DNA of 64,000 bases from JANQTF01 sp036835375 (GTDB taxonomy: Bacteria > Bacteroidota > Bacteroidia > J057): the NCBI GenBank assembly GCA_036835375.1, contig DAITMB010000002.1, forward strand, positions 35,429-99,428, written 5' to 3'. Under the pieces are notes generated by a model. It saw only the letters and a program-made list of their open reading frames with translations, was not told where the DNA came from and searched no databases. Of this stretch, positions 17,842 through 26,729 are shown piece by piece; the stretch's first letter is position 1; each line of letters begins with the position of its first letter. The position numbers and the translations under genes are program-made.

Positions 17842-19095
17842 TTACAATTGGGTCAGCCACAGGCTCCATTCACCCTGAATTATGCCCCGCAGCACAAGAT
17901 CCTCGCTGGAAAGCTCAACATGGCGAAGTTCGAGAGCAAGAGAAGATGTCTTGAGCAACCAATTCCCTTCCAAAGGCAGGGCCTCCAGGGAAGACACGAG
18001 CCAAGTGTGGTAATCACGGACCAAGCGTTCACAGGCTTCGTTGAGCTTATTTTCAACGATCTGTTGCCATTTTTTCCGAAAAAAGAGCAAAGGCAGGGGC
18101 AAGCCTTCTAGTTGATCCACTTCGATGCGCAAATACTCAGGGGGGGCTACCGGCTTCACATGTATCCGGATTTCGAGCCTCCAAGAGATTCGTCCCCACC
18201 TTCCACCGATTCTCACCCGGGCCTTTGCCACGAGCGATGATCCTTGTGCCACCAGCTCCAGCTCTTCTACTTTTCCGCCTTCTACCGGAAAATTTGTTAC
18301 TTGATGAGATAGCCACGCGAACGGAAGTACAGCCTCCCAAGGCACTTCACTGGTCTCGGACATCGCGGGAGGATGATCCAAATCCATAGCCAACGGCAGG
18401 GCTTTTTCTGGTTCTTGCGTCGGAGCTTCCCCTGCCTTCAACAACACCGACACTGGCCCCATGAGTGCCAGGATCACCGCGCCATCGCGCTGTGCCACTT
18501 GAGTGCGCCTCAAGGATTCGGTGCTGAGATAGATTCGCAGCCAAAAAGGCCCGCCTGCATCAATTAGCCAAGCATGTTGGAGCTGCGCCCAGGCTTCTTC
18601 AATCCTGTGGGCAAGCTGTAGTTCCTGCTGAATGTTTCGTTCTACTTCGACAGCAGTGTCTGCTAGCTGGCGATGAATGGTGGGTTCCAGCCAGCCGCTC
18701 ACCTCTAACTTGAGAAACGTCCCGATGCTGGGCCGCTGCTGCCAAACCATTGTCGGTGACACCGATACCCGGAGCGACCAACCAGTCTCCCAGAAAACGC
18801 CGACTTCCAGCGTGACCAGCAAGGAAAATTGTAATTGCCGCATGCCTCCCAAGTCCTTGATAAGGTTGACCAGCACGGGATCTTCCCGCCGCACATCCAG
18901 CACGACATTGAGCGCTATGTCGCAGCACAGCGTAGGTCCTTTGGCATGAAGGTGTAGTGGTCCTCTCCTCCGCACGATCACATGACTTTTACTTCCCGTC
19001 CAGTCCTTCACTTCTCCGTCATATAAGATGCCGCTGTACCGCGATTCGACGTGCTGTGCAATGACCGAGTGAGGGAGATGTAAAGTCAAATTCAT
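17842..19095 (-). CDS. DUF4403-type protein of unknown function
   Basis: 417 residues, beta-rich, with a long amphipathic middle helix (about residues 155-185). The opening pattern SRYSGILYDGEVKDW ... VIVRRRGPLHLHAKGPTLCCDIALNVVLDVRR fits the start of DUF4403 proteins, and the C-terminal LPLLFFRKKWQQIVENKLNEA fits their lipid-binding-like tail. There is no signal peptide, while many relatives have one. It lies 20 bases downstream of the S9 peptidase stop on the same strand and is probably cotranscribed. The role is unknown. Confidence 0.65.
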   Translation of the reverse strand: MNLTLHLPHSVIAQHVESRYSGILYDGEVKDWTGSKSHVIVRRRGPLHLHAKGPTLCCDIALNVVLDVRREDPVLVNLIKDLGGMRQLQFSLLVTLEVGVFWETGWSLRVSVSPTMVWQQRPSIGTFLKLEVSGWLEPTIHRQLADTAVEVERNIQQELQLAHRIEEAWAQLQHAWLIDAGGPFWLRIYLSTESLRRTQVAQRDGAVILALMGPVSVLLKAGEAPTQEPEKALPLAMDLDHPPAMSETSEVPWEAVLPFAWLSHQVTNFPVEGGKVEELELVAQGSSLVAKARVRIGGRWGRISWRLEIRIHVKPVAPPEYLRIEVDQLEGLPLPLLFFRKKWQQIVENKLNEACERLVRDYHTWLVSSLEALPLEGNWLLKTSSLALELRHVELSSEDLVLRGIIQGEWSLWLTQL

Positions 19096-19115
19096 GCGTG
19101 GATGGGAGGGTCAAG

Positions 19116-21239
19116 TCAATAAGTCAGCCCCATTTCTTTGAAGAAAAAGGCCCAGATGTCAGCGTATTCTTCGAGCAGCTTCGCCGTAGGTTTGCCTGCC
19201 CCGTGTCCAGCGTTGGTTTCGATGCGAATCAGGGTGGGGTGAGGCCCCGTGTGCTTTTCTTGTAAGGTGGCAATGTACTTGAAGGAGTGGGCTGGCACCA
19301 CCCGGTCGTCATGGTCGGCTGTGGTGACCATCACTGAGGGATAATCAACTCCCGACCGGATGTTGTGAATCGGAGAGTAGGCGTACAAGAAATCAAATTC
19401 TTCCTTGCTCCGATCTGCCTGCCCATATTCTGGCACCCATCCCCAGCCGACTGTGAAAAGGTGATAGCGAAGCATATCCATCACGCCGACAGCGGGCAAA
19501 GCCACACGGAACAAATCTGGGCGCTGGTTGATGACTGCCCCTACGAGCAAGCCACCATTGGATCCACCTGCACAACCCAGGTAGGCTGGCGAAGTCACCC
19601 CTTCCTTGACCAAGTACTCTCCTGCCGCAATAAAGTCATCGAACACGCGCTGCTTGTTGCCCATCATACCTGCTTCGTGCCAATCTTCCCCATATTCGCC
19701 ACCGCCTCGGAGGTTCGCAAGCGCATACACCCCATCTGCTTCCAACAGGGGGAGCCGAAGGGAGTTGAATGAAGGCGTGAGACTCACGTTGAAGCCGCCG
19801 TAGCCGTAGAGATAGGTCGGGCGCTTCCCATCAAGCTTCAGACCTTTTTTGTGAACCAAAAACATCGGAATGGGGGTTCCGTCTTTGCTGGGATAAAAGA
19901 CTTGCCTGGTCTCGAATTGGGTGGGATCAAAGGGGACCTGAGGCTGAAAAAAAATCTCCGACTGGCTCGTTTGAAGGTCGTAGCGGTAAATGGTGGTTGG
20001 CTGAGTGAAGCCAGTGAAGGAGAAAAAAATCTGATCGACATCTTTACGCCCTCCTCCTACACCCGAAGAACCCAAACCGGGCAGTGCCAACTCTTGCTCA
20101 TTTTCCCCCTGATAATCGTAGCGATAAATTCTGTTTGTTGCATCTACCATGTACTGAGCAAACAGCTGATTTCCGGCCCGTGTCACGTCCTCTAACACAG
20201 CTTTTTTGGCAGGTAAAATATCGTTCAAGACCGAGGGATTTGCCCTGGTGGTTGTGACCAATCGATACGTCGGCGCAGCCAAGTTGGTCTTGACCCAAAA
20301 TGTGCCTTCACGATGGTCAATCACGGCATATTCCGCGTCGAATCCCGTGAAAAAGGGTTGAAAGGCGGGACGCTTGGCGCGGAGATCTAGGAGGTACACC
20401 TCGTTTTCTACCGTCGCCCCCTTGGATTTGTAGAGCAACAAGAAGGCTTCATCTTCAGTCACTGACACCCGGAAATATTGATTTTGAGCCTGTAGGTCTT
20501 CAAATACCAAGCTATCCTCAGCTTGCTCAGTGCCCAGTCGATGGTAGTAGATCTTGTTGAGGTTGCTCTGTGCGCTGAGTTCAGTTCCTTCCGCGGGCTC
20601 AGGGAATCGGGTATAATAAAACCCATCTCGATGCCAGGCTGTCCCTGTGAATTTGACCCAGCGAATCACCTCTGGCAGCAAATTTCCTGTGGCGATTTCT
20701 TTGACATAAATTTCCTGCCAATCCGATCCCGCTTGCGCAATCGAGTAGGAAATATACTTATCGTCTTTGGAGACGCCGAGAAGGTTCACAGCGACTGTGC
20801 CTGCATCCGACATCTGATTGGGATCCAAAAATACCTCAGGATCGCCTTCCAAGCCCAACTGCCGATAGATCACCGCCTGGTTCTGTAGGCCGTCGTTTTT
20901 ATAGAAAAAAAAGTAATCTCCCGCTTTGATTGGGGCAGACATCTTGGGATAATTGTAGGTCTCTTCCAGCCTACGCCTGATGTTTTCGCGAAAAGGAATC
21001 GATTTTAAATAGTCGAACGTGACCTCGTTCTGAGATTGGACCCAAGCTGCAACTTCGGCTGAAGTATCGTTTTCGAGCCATCGGTAAGGATCTTGGACGG
21101 TCATTCCAAAAAAATCCTCAGCAGCATCTCCTTGATGAGAAACAGGGTAAGTCATGGTGGTGGGTGCTTGTGTGGAGGATGGACCAGAGCAACTGATTAT
21201 AGCAGTCCCTAATCCGATCAGGAGCAAAGTGCGATACAT
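19116..21239 (-). CDS. Prolyl oligopeptidase, S9A family, lipoprotein
   Basis: 707 residues. The N-terminus MYRTLLLIGLGTAIISCSG is a lipoprotein signal with Cys17. The seven-bladed propeller region follows VSHQGDAAEDFFGMTVQDPYRWLEND. The hydrolase triad is Ser in GCAGGSNGGLLVG, Asp in HDDRVVPAHSFKY and His in NAGHGAGKP near residue 679. It cleaves short proline-containing peptides in the periplasm or at the outer membrane. It is followed after 20 bases by the DUF4403 gene. All catalytic residues are present. Confidence 0.95.
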   Translation of the reverse strand: MYRTLLLIGLGTAIISCSGPSSTQAPTTMTYPVSHQGDAAEDFFGMTVQDPYRWLENDTSAEVAAWVQSQNEVTFDYLKSIPFRENIRRRLEETYNYPKMSAPIKAGDYFFFYKNDGLQNQAVIYRQLGLEGDPEVFLDPNQMSDAGTVAVNLLGVSKDDKYISYSIAQAGSDWQEIYVKEIATGNLLPEVIRWVKFTGTAWHRDGFYYTRFPEPAEGTELSAQSNLNKIYYHRLGTEQAEDSLVFEDLQAQNQYFRVSVTEDEAFLLLYKSKGATVENEVYLLDLRAKRPAFQPFFTGFDAEYAVIDHREGTFWVKTNLAAPTYRLVTTTRANPSVLNDILPAKKAVLEDVTRAGNQLFAQYMVDATNRIYRYDYQGENEQELALPGLGSSGVGGGRKDVDQIFFSFTGFTQPTTIYRYDLQTSQSEIFFQPQVPFDPTQFETRQVFYPSKDGTPIPMFLVHKKGLKLDGKRPTYLYGYGGFNVSLTPSFNSLRLPLLEADGVYALANLRGGGEYGEDWHEAGMMGNKQRVFDDFIAAGEYLVKEGVTSPAYLGCAGGSNGGLLVGAVINQRPDLFRVALPAVGVMDMLRYHLFTVGWGWVPEYGQADRSKEEFDFLYAYSPIHNIRSGVDYPSVMVTTADHDDRVVPAHSFKYIATLQEKHTGPHPTLIRIETNAGHGAGKPTAKLLEEYADIWAFFFKEMGLTY

Positions 21240-21294
21240 AACTTATGATCTATGGGGTGTTTCTTCAGGAAAAAGTCGAACAGCTTTCAACCGA

Positions 21295-21528
21295 TTAAGT
21301 TGGGAAATACTCCTGATTTTTCCCATACTGCCACACAAAAACATCCATCAGGATGATCATACCCTCAAGGATAATCCTGTCTGTGTCGCCAAGATGTTGG
21401 GGATTGGGATGCGCTTTTTTGAGTTCGGACACCGCTTGGAATTTCTTATGAGCCAGGAGATTGCCGTCCACTGAAAGCTGGCTTTTGGGCAAAGTAAGTC
21501 CCATTTTTTTTGCGAATCCCTCGTTCAA
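21295..21528 (-). CDS. Small protein translationally coupled to the M20 peptidase
   Basis: 77 residues. Its ATG overlaps the TGA of the M20 gene by four bases (ATGA, 21525-21528), the usual sign of translational coupling. The sequence is basic at the N-terminus (MNEGFAKKMGLTLPKSQLS), then helical (AHKKFQAVSELKKAH) with a hydrophobic patch near the C-terminus (GMIILMDVFVWQYG). There is no signal peptide. I do not recognise a family. The overlap is the main support, and it could be a chance extension. Confidence 0.5.
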   Translation of the reverse strand: MNEGFAKKMGLTLPKSQLSVDGNLLAHKKFQAVSELKKAHPNPQHLGDTDRIILEGMIILMDVFVWQYGKNQEYFPT

Positions 21529-22586
21529 ATGTTCAACCCGTCCAATAGGCTCACATAGGTATCGATGCCCTCAGAAATTTCTGCTAAACCAATGTATTCA
21601 TCAGCGGTGTGAGAGCGAGCAGAATCACCAGGACCTATTTTTAGTGAAGGAAAGGGCATCAGGGCCTGGTCCGACAAAGTCGGGGAGCCAAAGGGAACTT
21701 TGCCCATATCAATGGCGCGACGTACGATAGGATGCTTGGCATCCAACCGGGAGCTATTGAGACGGGTAGATCGGGCCTCCACTCGGCACTTGACCTGCGA
21801 CTGAATCAGAGCGAGGGCTTCCTCGTTGCGGTAGCATTCGTTGGTGCGCACATCCACCACAAAGCGGCAAACATCTGGCACGACATTGTGCTGGCTCCCT
21901 GCCTCGATTTGCGTGACACTTGTTTTCACCGGGCCGAGAAACGGCGACACTTCCGGAAAGCGATACTCCCGAAACCACGCGATGGCATCCATTGCCTCAT
22001 AGATCGCATTTACCCCTTCTTCCCTCGCTGCATGTCCCGCAACGCCCCGGACCTCACAGTCCAGCACCATCAACCCCTTTTCGGCAATCGCAGGCTGAAG
22101 CTGCGTAGGCTCTCCCACGATAGCAAGCGACACCTCCCCTAACATCGGCAGCACCGACACGATCCCGTTCTGACCCGAAACTTCCTCTTCCGCCGTGGCC
22201 GCCAGCACGAGGTTCCAGGGCAAGGAGGTGCTTTTTTCAAAATGCAAAAAACACCCGATGAGACTCACCAAGGGCCCTCCAGCATCGTTGCTTCCCAGAC
22301 CATAAAGGCGATCCCCTTCTATGCTTGGGGTATATGGATGTCGCTGCCAAGAAGCGTTGGGCTTCACGGTGTCGTGGTGAGAGTTGAGAAGGATAATAGG
22401 CTTTCCTGCTTTCCAATGGCGATTTCTAGCCAAGACGTTATGGCCATATCGCTCAATGCTGACACCCTGCTGCTGCAAAAAGGAACCGATGAGGTTTGCA
22501 GTGCCCTCTTCTTCTCGGCTCAGGGAAGGCGTCCGAATGAGATCCTGAAGCAAAGAGATGATCGCGGAGAAATAAGGGGAACCCAT
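21525..22586 (-). CDS. argE: M20-family deacetylase, ArgE/acetylcitrulline deacetylase-like
   Basis: 353 residues. Metal and catalytic motifs of M20 enzymes: NSHHDTVKP (His ligand, catalytic Asp), GSNDAGGPLVSLI (bridging Asp), ATAEEEVSGQNG (catalytic Glu pair) and VGEPT. The dimerisation segment includes GVAGHAAREEGVNAI. The pattern fits the Bacteroidota enzymes that remove the acetyl group from acetylornithine or acetylcitrulline in arginine synthesis. No other arg genes are in the window, so substrate specificity is inference and a related M20 peptidase is possible. It is translationally coupled to the small ORF downstream. Confidence 0.8.
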   Translation of the reverse strand: MGSPYFSAIISLLQDLIRTPSLSREEEGTANLIGSFLQQQGVSIERYGHNVLARNRHWKAGKPIILLNSHHDTVKPNASWQRHPYTPSIEGDRLYGLGSNDAGGPLVSLIGCFLHFEKSTSLPWNLVLAATAEEEVSGQNGIVSVLPMLGEVSLAIVGEPTQLQPAIAEKGLMVLDCEVRGVAGHAAREEGVNAIYEAMDAIAWFREYRFPEVSPFLGPVKTSVTQIEAGSQHNVVPDVCRFVVDVRTNECYRNEEALALIQSQVKCRVEARSTRLNSSRLDAKHPIVRRAIDMGKVPFGSPTLSDQALMPFPSLKIGPGDSARSHTADEYIGLAEISEGIDTYVSLLDGLNI

Positions 22587-22683
22587 AAAGAAAATCCAGA
22601 TTATCCCGGCAATTTCGTAGGATTAGGCTCAGAATCACAATCTTCTTCCATTCTTCTTTATTGCCTACTTCGGCCCCACACCA

Positions 22684-23349
22684 ATGGATTCCTACGAAGG
22701 CCAATTCGAAGCGCACCCCAGTCGTGGAGTGGTCTCCTACTGGCTCCAAGTGCCACCAGGCACTCAAGCAATTCTTTCGCTGGGGCACGGAGCTGGAGCC
22801 GGGATGCGACACGATCACATGAGTGCTTTGGCGGATATGTTTCTCTCAATGGGTATTGCGGTTTTTCGCTATCAATTTCCTTTCATGGAGCGGGGAGGTG
22901 GGCGAGACGCGCTGGATATGAGCCTTTCTACTGTAGCCAAGGCGGCTCAAACCGCAAAGTCCCAGTTTCCTGATCTTCCTCTATTTGCAGGCGGACATTC
23001 TTTTGGAGGGCGCATGACCACTACCGCAGCCGCGCAGGGGATGCTTGTAGAGGTATCCAAGGTAGTGCTTTGTTCTTTTCCCCTCCATACGCCAGGAAAG
23101 CCCGGTGCTGCACGTGGGGCACACCTCTTTGAAGTGGATCAACCAATGCTTTTTCTTTCTGGTGATCGAGATTCCTTTGTCGAAAAAGAGATTTGGGGGT
23201 CGCTCATCGCGGAACTCGGTCCGCGCGCAACGCTGGCTTGGCTCTCGGGCGCGGACCACGGCTGGAAAACCCGCAAAACAGATCCTCTGGCTCTTTCAAA
23301 TGTGTATGAAACAGCTAGAGATGAAATTCGACAATGGCTTCATCTTTGA
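22684..23349 (+). CDS. Alpha/beta hydrolase of the Tex30/KANL3 type
   Basis: 221 residues, cytosolic. The opening ILSLGHGAGAGMRHDHMSALADMFLSMGIAVFRYQFPFME is characteristic of this small subfamily. The nucleophile elbow is GGHSFGG, the acid is in FLSGDRDSF and the His is in SGADHGWK. The fold and triad indicate an active hydrolase whose substrate is unknown. It begins about 100 bases from the divergent M20 gene. The following SDR gene starts 56 bases after its stop. Confidence 0.85.
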   Translation: MDSYEGQFEAHPSRGVVSYWLQVPPGTQAILSLGHGAGAGMRHDHMSALADMFLSMGIAVFRYQFPFMERGGGRDALDMSLSTVAKAAQTAKSQFPDLPLFAGGHSFGGRMTTTAAAQGMLVEVSKVVLCSFPLHTPGKPGAARGAHLFEVDQPMLFLSGDRDSFVEKEIWGSLIAELGPRATLAWLSGADHGWKTRKTDPLALSNVYETARDEIRQWLHL

Positions 23350-23405
23350 GCAGGAGCGCTATTTCTGCGTATTCGATTCACCATTTTCTCGAGGATTTTA
23401 TTACT

Positions 23406-24182
23406 ATGAATTCGGCCCATTTTCAAGGACAAGTCGCCCTGATCACAGGGGCTGGTGCCGGGATCGGTCGCGAAATTGCGCGACGGCTGGCGCTGCAAGG
23501 AGCTTGTATTCTTCTCAATGACATCGAAGAAGAAGTGGCATTGGACGCTGCGACAACAATTCAAGCAGAAGGGGGCAACTGCGAATGCGTGGTGGGGGAT
23601 GCGAGCGAGCCGTCCCTTATCGCCCAGTTGGTACAGGCGTCGGTGAGCACCTTTGGTCGTCTCGATATGGTCGTTGCGAATGCTGGGATCACGACATTTG
23701 GGCACTTTTTGGACTACAGCCCGGCCCAGTTTGAGCGGCTGATCGCGGTCAACCTGAGAGGTTCTTTTTTCCTTGCCCAAGCCGCCGCCAAACAGATGAT
23801 TTTGCAGGGCAGCCGAGGCAGGATGTTGTTCATGTCCTCTGTCACAGGCGTGCAGGCACACCCACAACTGGTCGCCTACGGCATGACTAAGGCTGCCCTA
23901 CAAATGCTGGCGAAGGGCCTCGCGGTCGAACTGGCTCCACACGGTTTGACTGTGAACGCATTGGCTCCAGGGGCCACACTCACCGAACGAACCTTAGCCC
24001 TGGACCCCGATTATGAGCAGGTATGGAAGTCGCTCACCCCTATGGGCCGGGTTTCTACTACGGAGGATATCGCCCAAGCTGCCTTGTTTTTGCTTTCTCC
24101 CCTTTCCCAGCAAATTACAGGGCAGACCCTCGTCATCGATGGAGGCTGGACTGCCCTTAGCCCGCCGCCAAGCCAGATGTAG
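23406..24182 (+). CDS. Short-chain dehydrogenase/reductase (SDR)
   Basis: 258 residues from the Met at 23406. An upstream Met at 23334 would overlap the hydrolase gene and add 24 residues without homology. The classical SDR motifs are present: the Gly-rich NAD(P) site TGAGAGIGREIA, NAG at VANAGITTFG, the catalytic Ser in MSSVTG and YGMTKAA (Tyr and Lys). The C-terminus ends ITGQTLVIDGGW, typical of FabG-like members. It probably reduces or oxidises a small alcohol or ketone. The substrate is not predictable. It is likely cotranscribed with the hydrolase. Confidence 0.9.
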   Translation: MNSAHFQGQVALITGAGAGIGREIARRLALQGACILLNDIEEEVALDAATTIQAEGGNCECVVGDASEPSLIAQLVQASVSTFGRLDMVVANAGITTFGHFLDYSPAQFERLIAVNLRGSFFLAQAAAKQMILQGSRGRMLFMSSVTGVQAHPQLVAYGMTKAALQMLAKGLAVELAPHGLTVNALAPGATLTERTLALDPDYEQVWKSLTPMGRVSTTEDIAQAALFLLSPLSQQITGQTLVIDGGWTALSPPPSQM

Positions 24183-24250
24183 ACGTCCTATAGGAGATTC
24201 TGGGCCTTGATTTTCCAGACAAAAAAATTCTTCAGGCTAAAGATTTTACC

Positions 24251-24979
24251 TCATCCCCCAAACACCTCCGCAAAGACCCGCATGGTTTGTGGATACTTGA
24301 AGCCCGTAATGTGAGTTCGATAATAGTCAAATAGCAACTTGATCAACTGCCGCTTTTCGTCGGTGTGAAACTGGATCTGCTGGCAAGACGCCTCATGGGG
24401 GAGATCGATCAACTCGCTGTACAGGAATTTGCGCAGCAAGGTCGCACTCATATCGCTGTCCCGGGCGGCGCGTAAGCTCCCCTCGCCTAACAAAAACTCA
24501 ATCTTGGTAACTCCATCGCTATCATCATGCGGAAAGAAGCCTAAGAAGCGGGTGTGATGAACGAGGAAATACAAAAATATTTGGATCAAGCGCTGATCAG
24601 AACGATCCAAGTGGATGATCGCTGAACGCAGAAACTCATAGTGCGCAGGATCCTCTTCCTCTCCCACCGTATCTGCAAAAATTTCCAGCATAGCCAATCC
24701 CAGCGATAGTTTCACGGGATGAGTTTGTACCTCTTGCAGCCCAAAAGCGACCTTGGTTTCCTGCAAGCGCTGAATGTCGCGGTGGGGCCGCTCCTGGTAG
24801 ATGACCTCAATGATCGATAAGGGTTGAAAATAGCTGTGTTTGGCCCTTGATCGGCTATTTCGATGACCTTGAACAATGAAAGTTTGAAGCCCGAATTCAC
24901 GGGTAAAAACCTTGGCGATCAGGTTGCTTTCCTGATGCTTGAAAGTTCGCAGGACAATGCCTTCAGTTTTGCGAATCAC
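24251..24979 (-). CDS. recO: DNA repair protein RecO
   Basis: 242 residues, the usual family length. The N-terminal OB fold starts RKTEGIVLRTFKHQESNLIAKVFTREFGLQTFIVQG, and the helical RecO domain follows with QIFLYFLVHHTRFLGFFP. The zinc-finger Cys set of many RecO proteins is absent (only one Cys), as in other Bacteroidota. RecO loads RecA onto SSB-coated single strands in gap repair. The start overlaps the stop of the upstream gene by four bases (ATGA). Confidence 0.93.
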   Translation of the reverse strand: MIRKTEGIVLRTFKHQESNLIAKVFTREFGLQTFIVQGHRNSRSRAKHSYFQPLSIIEVIYQERPHRDIQRLQETKVAFGLQEVQTHPVKLSLGLAMLEIFADTVGEEEDPAHYEFLRSAIIHLDRSDQRLIQIFLYFLVHHTRFLGFFPHDDSDGVTKIEFLLGEGSLRAARDSDMSATLLRKFLYSELIDLPHEASCQQIQFHTDEKRQLIKLLFDYYRTHITGFKYPQTMRVFAEVFGG

Positions 24980-25539
24980 AGAGCGAAATTTGCGGGAGAA
25001 GACAGACGAGCGGGGCGAAGGGCCAAGGCACGAGCCAAAGCTCCTTTTTCTTCTTCGTAAGCCGTCATCCAGTGATCTACGTCCTCCTTGGTAGAAATCA
25101 GGGGCCTTTTAGATACCAGTGGCGACAACGGATTATCAGAAAATGTAATGACTTCTTCTACGTCAAAAGCTGCTCGAAGCGCCAGCAACAATTCAATCGG
25201 ATCAATGAGCGTGGCCTCCGTGGCTCCTTTTGCAATGGGGCCAAGCACCAATGTCTGCACATGGTCGAGCAGGGCTTCTATTCGCGGTCGGTCGATGTGC
25301 AAATACTGGCCGTCCCACGTTACCAAGCCGCGCTGATCTCCACTAAAGGCGCGGTTATAGGTGAGGGCATCGCTCATGAGCGACGAAAGTCGCTTGGTTG
25401 TCATTCGAGTCTGGCGCACGTCGGCCACAGGCGCGTGGACAGTGATGGAGCGCTGAAGCTTGAAATTGTGGACGAGGTCCCGCACAAACATCCGATCACG
25501 GAGGTTGGCCTCGGAAATAAAAACGAGTTGTACAGACAT
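24976..25539 (-). CDS. Conserved-looking hypothetical protein upstream of recO
   Basis: 187 residues, soluble, without signal peptide. Visible features are a start LVFISEANLRDRMFVRDLV, a middle segment ALLDHVQTLVLGPIAKGA and a C-terminal Ala/Arg-rich tail. The pattern NNRAFSGDQR-like (TYNRAFSGDQRG) with a following beta-strand region faintly recalls an amino-acid-kinase fold, but the nucleotide motifs are missing, so I make no functional claim. The four-base overlap with recO (24976-24979) shows coupled translation. Confidence 0.65.
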   Translation of the reverse strand: MSVQLVFISEANLRDRMFVRDLVHNFKLQRSITVHAPVADVRQTRMTTKRLSSLMSDALTYNRAFSGDQRGLVTWDGQYLHIDRPRIEALLDHVQTLVLGPIAKGATEATLIDPIELLLALRAAFDVEEVITFSDNPLSPLVSKRPLISTKEDVDHWMTAYEEEKGALARALALRPARLSSPANFAL

Positions 25540-25672
25540 GGCTGCTTTCCTATAAAATCAAGAAGCAAATAAAGGGATATCCTTTGAGTGCACAACGCTA
25601 GCTATCGTCAGGTGTTTGGCCAGTGTATCTATCGAGACAAACAAACCCTTATTAGTCACTTAAACTGGGCCA

Positions 25673-26628
25673 TTATTCAGAAGAGGTAATCTGCGATTGA
25701 ATTTTCAGGACATATTCCAAGGCGATTTCCAGCGAACCAGCGATCTCTTCCGGCGTCAGCAGCCCGGTAGTCAGCAGCTTCCGAACAGTTTTTTCCATGG
25801 TTTCCTCGCGGCCNNNNNNNNNNNNNNNNNNNNNNNNNNNNNNNNNNNNNNNNNNNNNNNNNNNNNNNNNNNNNNNNNNNNNNNNNNNNNNNNNNNNNNN
25901 NNNNNNNNNNNNNTTCCTCGCGGCCTTTTTCAAGTCCGGTGACAATTCCTTTTTGGTAAAGTCCGTCCGTGGTGATGTCGTATGTGATCGGCATTTGGGT
26001 AACGATTTCTCTGATCAATGACTCTAATTTACGTAGCCATGCGAGGATTACCAATTGCAGAACCTGTTTGCTTAGCTCGGCAGGGGTCTTGCACAAGGCT
26101 TTCTACCGGGTCAAAATCAGACGAAGAACGGCCCCCGTTCAGTCCGGCTCATCATTGCTCAAAATTTGCCAGAATCACAACTTCTGGCAACTGCGAAGCC
26201 AGCAGTACGGTCGTGTTGAGGGCGTGAATGCTGATCACGTCAAAACTCACAAATTGTCCATCTTCCCTCAGCCTTTCACGCATTCGATGCTTTTCTGTCC
26301 CCAAGTAGATCGCCACATGCCTGGTCTTCTTGCGATATTTTCTCCGTGCCAGGCCGTGATACTCCTCTATTCGGTAGAGCATCTCTGGGTCGTCTTTCGT
26401 CTGAAATTCAATGTGTAGGAGGATGGTTTCTCCTTCCTGGGTATCGACTTCGCAGAGAAAATCCATTTCTCGCTCGACGGTGCTGAGCAGCTTGTCTTTG
26501 AGGGGACGAAACGCCCTGACTTGTATATCAAGCAGCTGATTGATCAAGGGAATGAAAATCGTCTCTGCATTTTCCTTAAAAATGCGGTCATAGATGTTGT
26601 TCGGGAGGCGATCTTCCGGGCTTTTCAT
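25673..26628 (-). pseudogene. Decayed Rpn-family PD-(D/E)XK nuclease gene, contains assembly gap
   Basis: The N-terminal part (26628-26152) is intact in frame: NNIYDRIFKENAETIFIPLINQL, then the nuclease core EREMDFLCEVD ... LLHIEFQTKD (E-x-D and E-x-Q elements). At about 26150 the frame shifts. In the continuing frame a TGA (26139-26141) and a TAG (26103-26105) interrupt the run TGAVLRLILTR(*)KALCKTPAELSKQVLQLVILAWLRKLE. The later part reads MPITYDITTDGLYQKG, a GREE repeat lost in the N gap, and a helical tail (MEKTVRKLLTTGLLTPEEIAGSL). Rpn proteins promote RecA-independent recombination. One frameshift and two stops argue for a pseudogene; an assembly error near the gap is a weaker alternative. 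Confidence 0.8.
25814..25913. other. Assembly gap (100 N) at a coding microsatellite
   Basis: Exactly 100 N, a scaffold-size placeholder. The 12-mer TTCCTCGCGGCC stands immediately on both sides (25802-25813 and 25914-25925). On the minus strand it encodes G-R-E-E, the repeat typical of the C-terminal linker of Rpn proteins. The gap therefore probably hides a tandem array of this 12-mer of unknown length. Confidence 0.9.
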
Positions 26629-26729
26629 ACTGGAACGAACGACCGTTTTAAGGAAGGTCGGACCATTCGCTCAAGGAAACAATATGCAAAAACGGGACTA
26701 GGTAGAAATCCTATTCAGGAGTAAATTCC

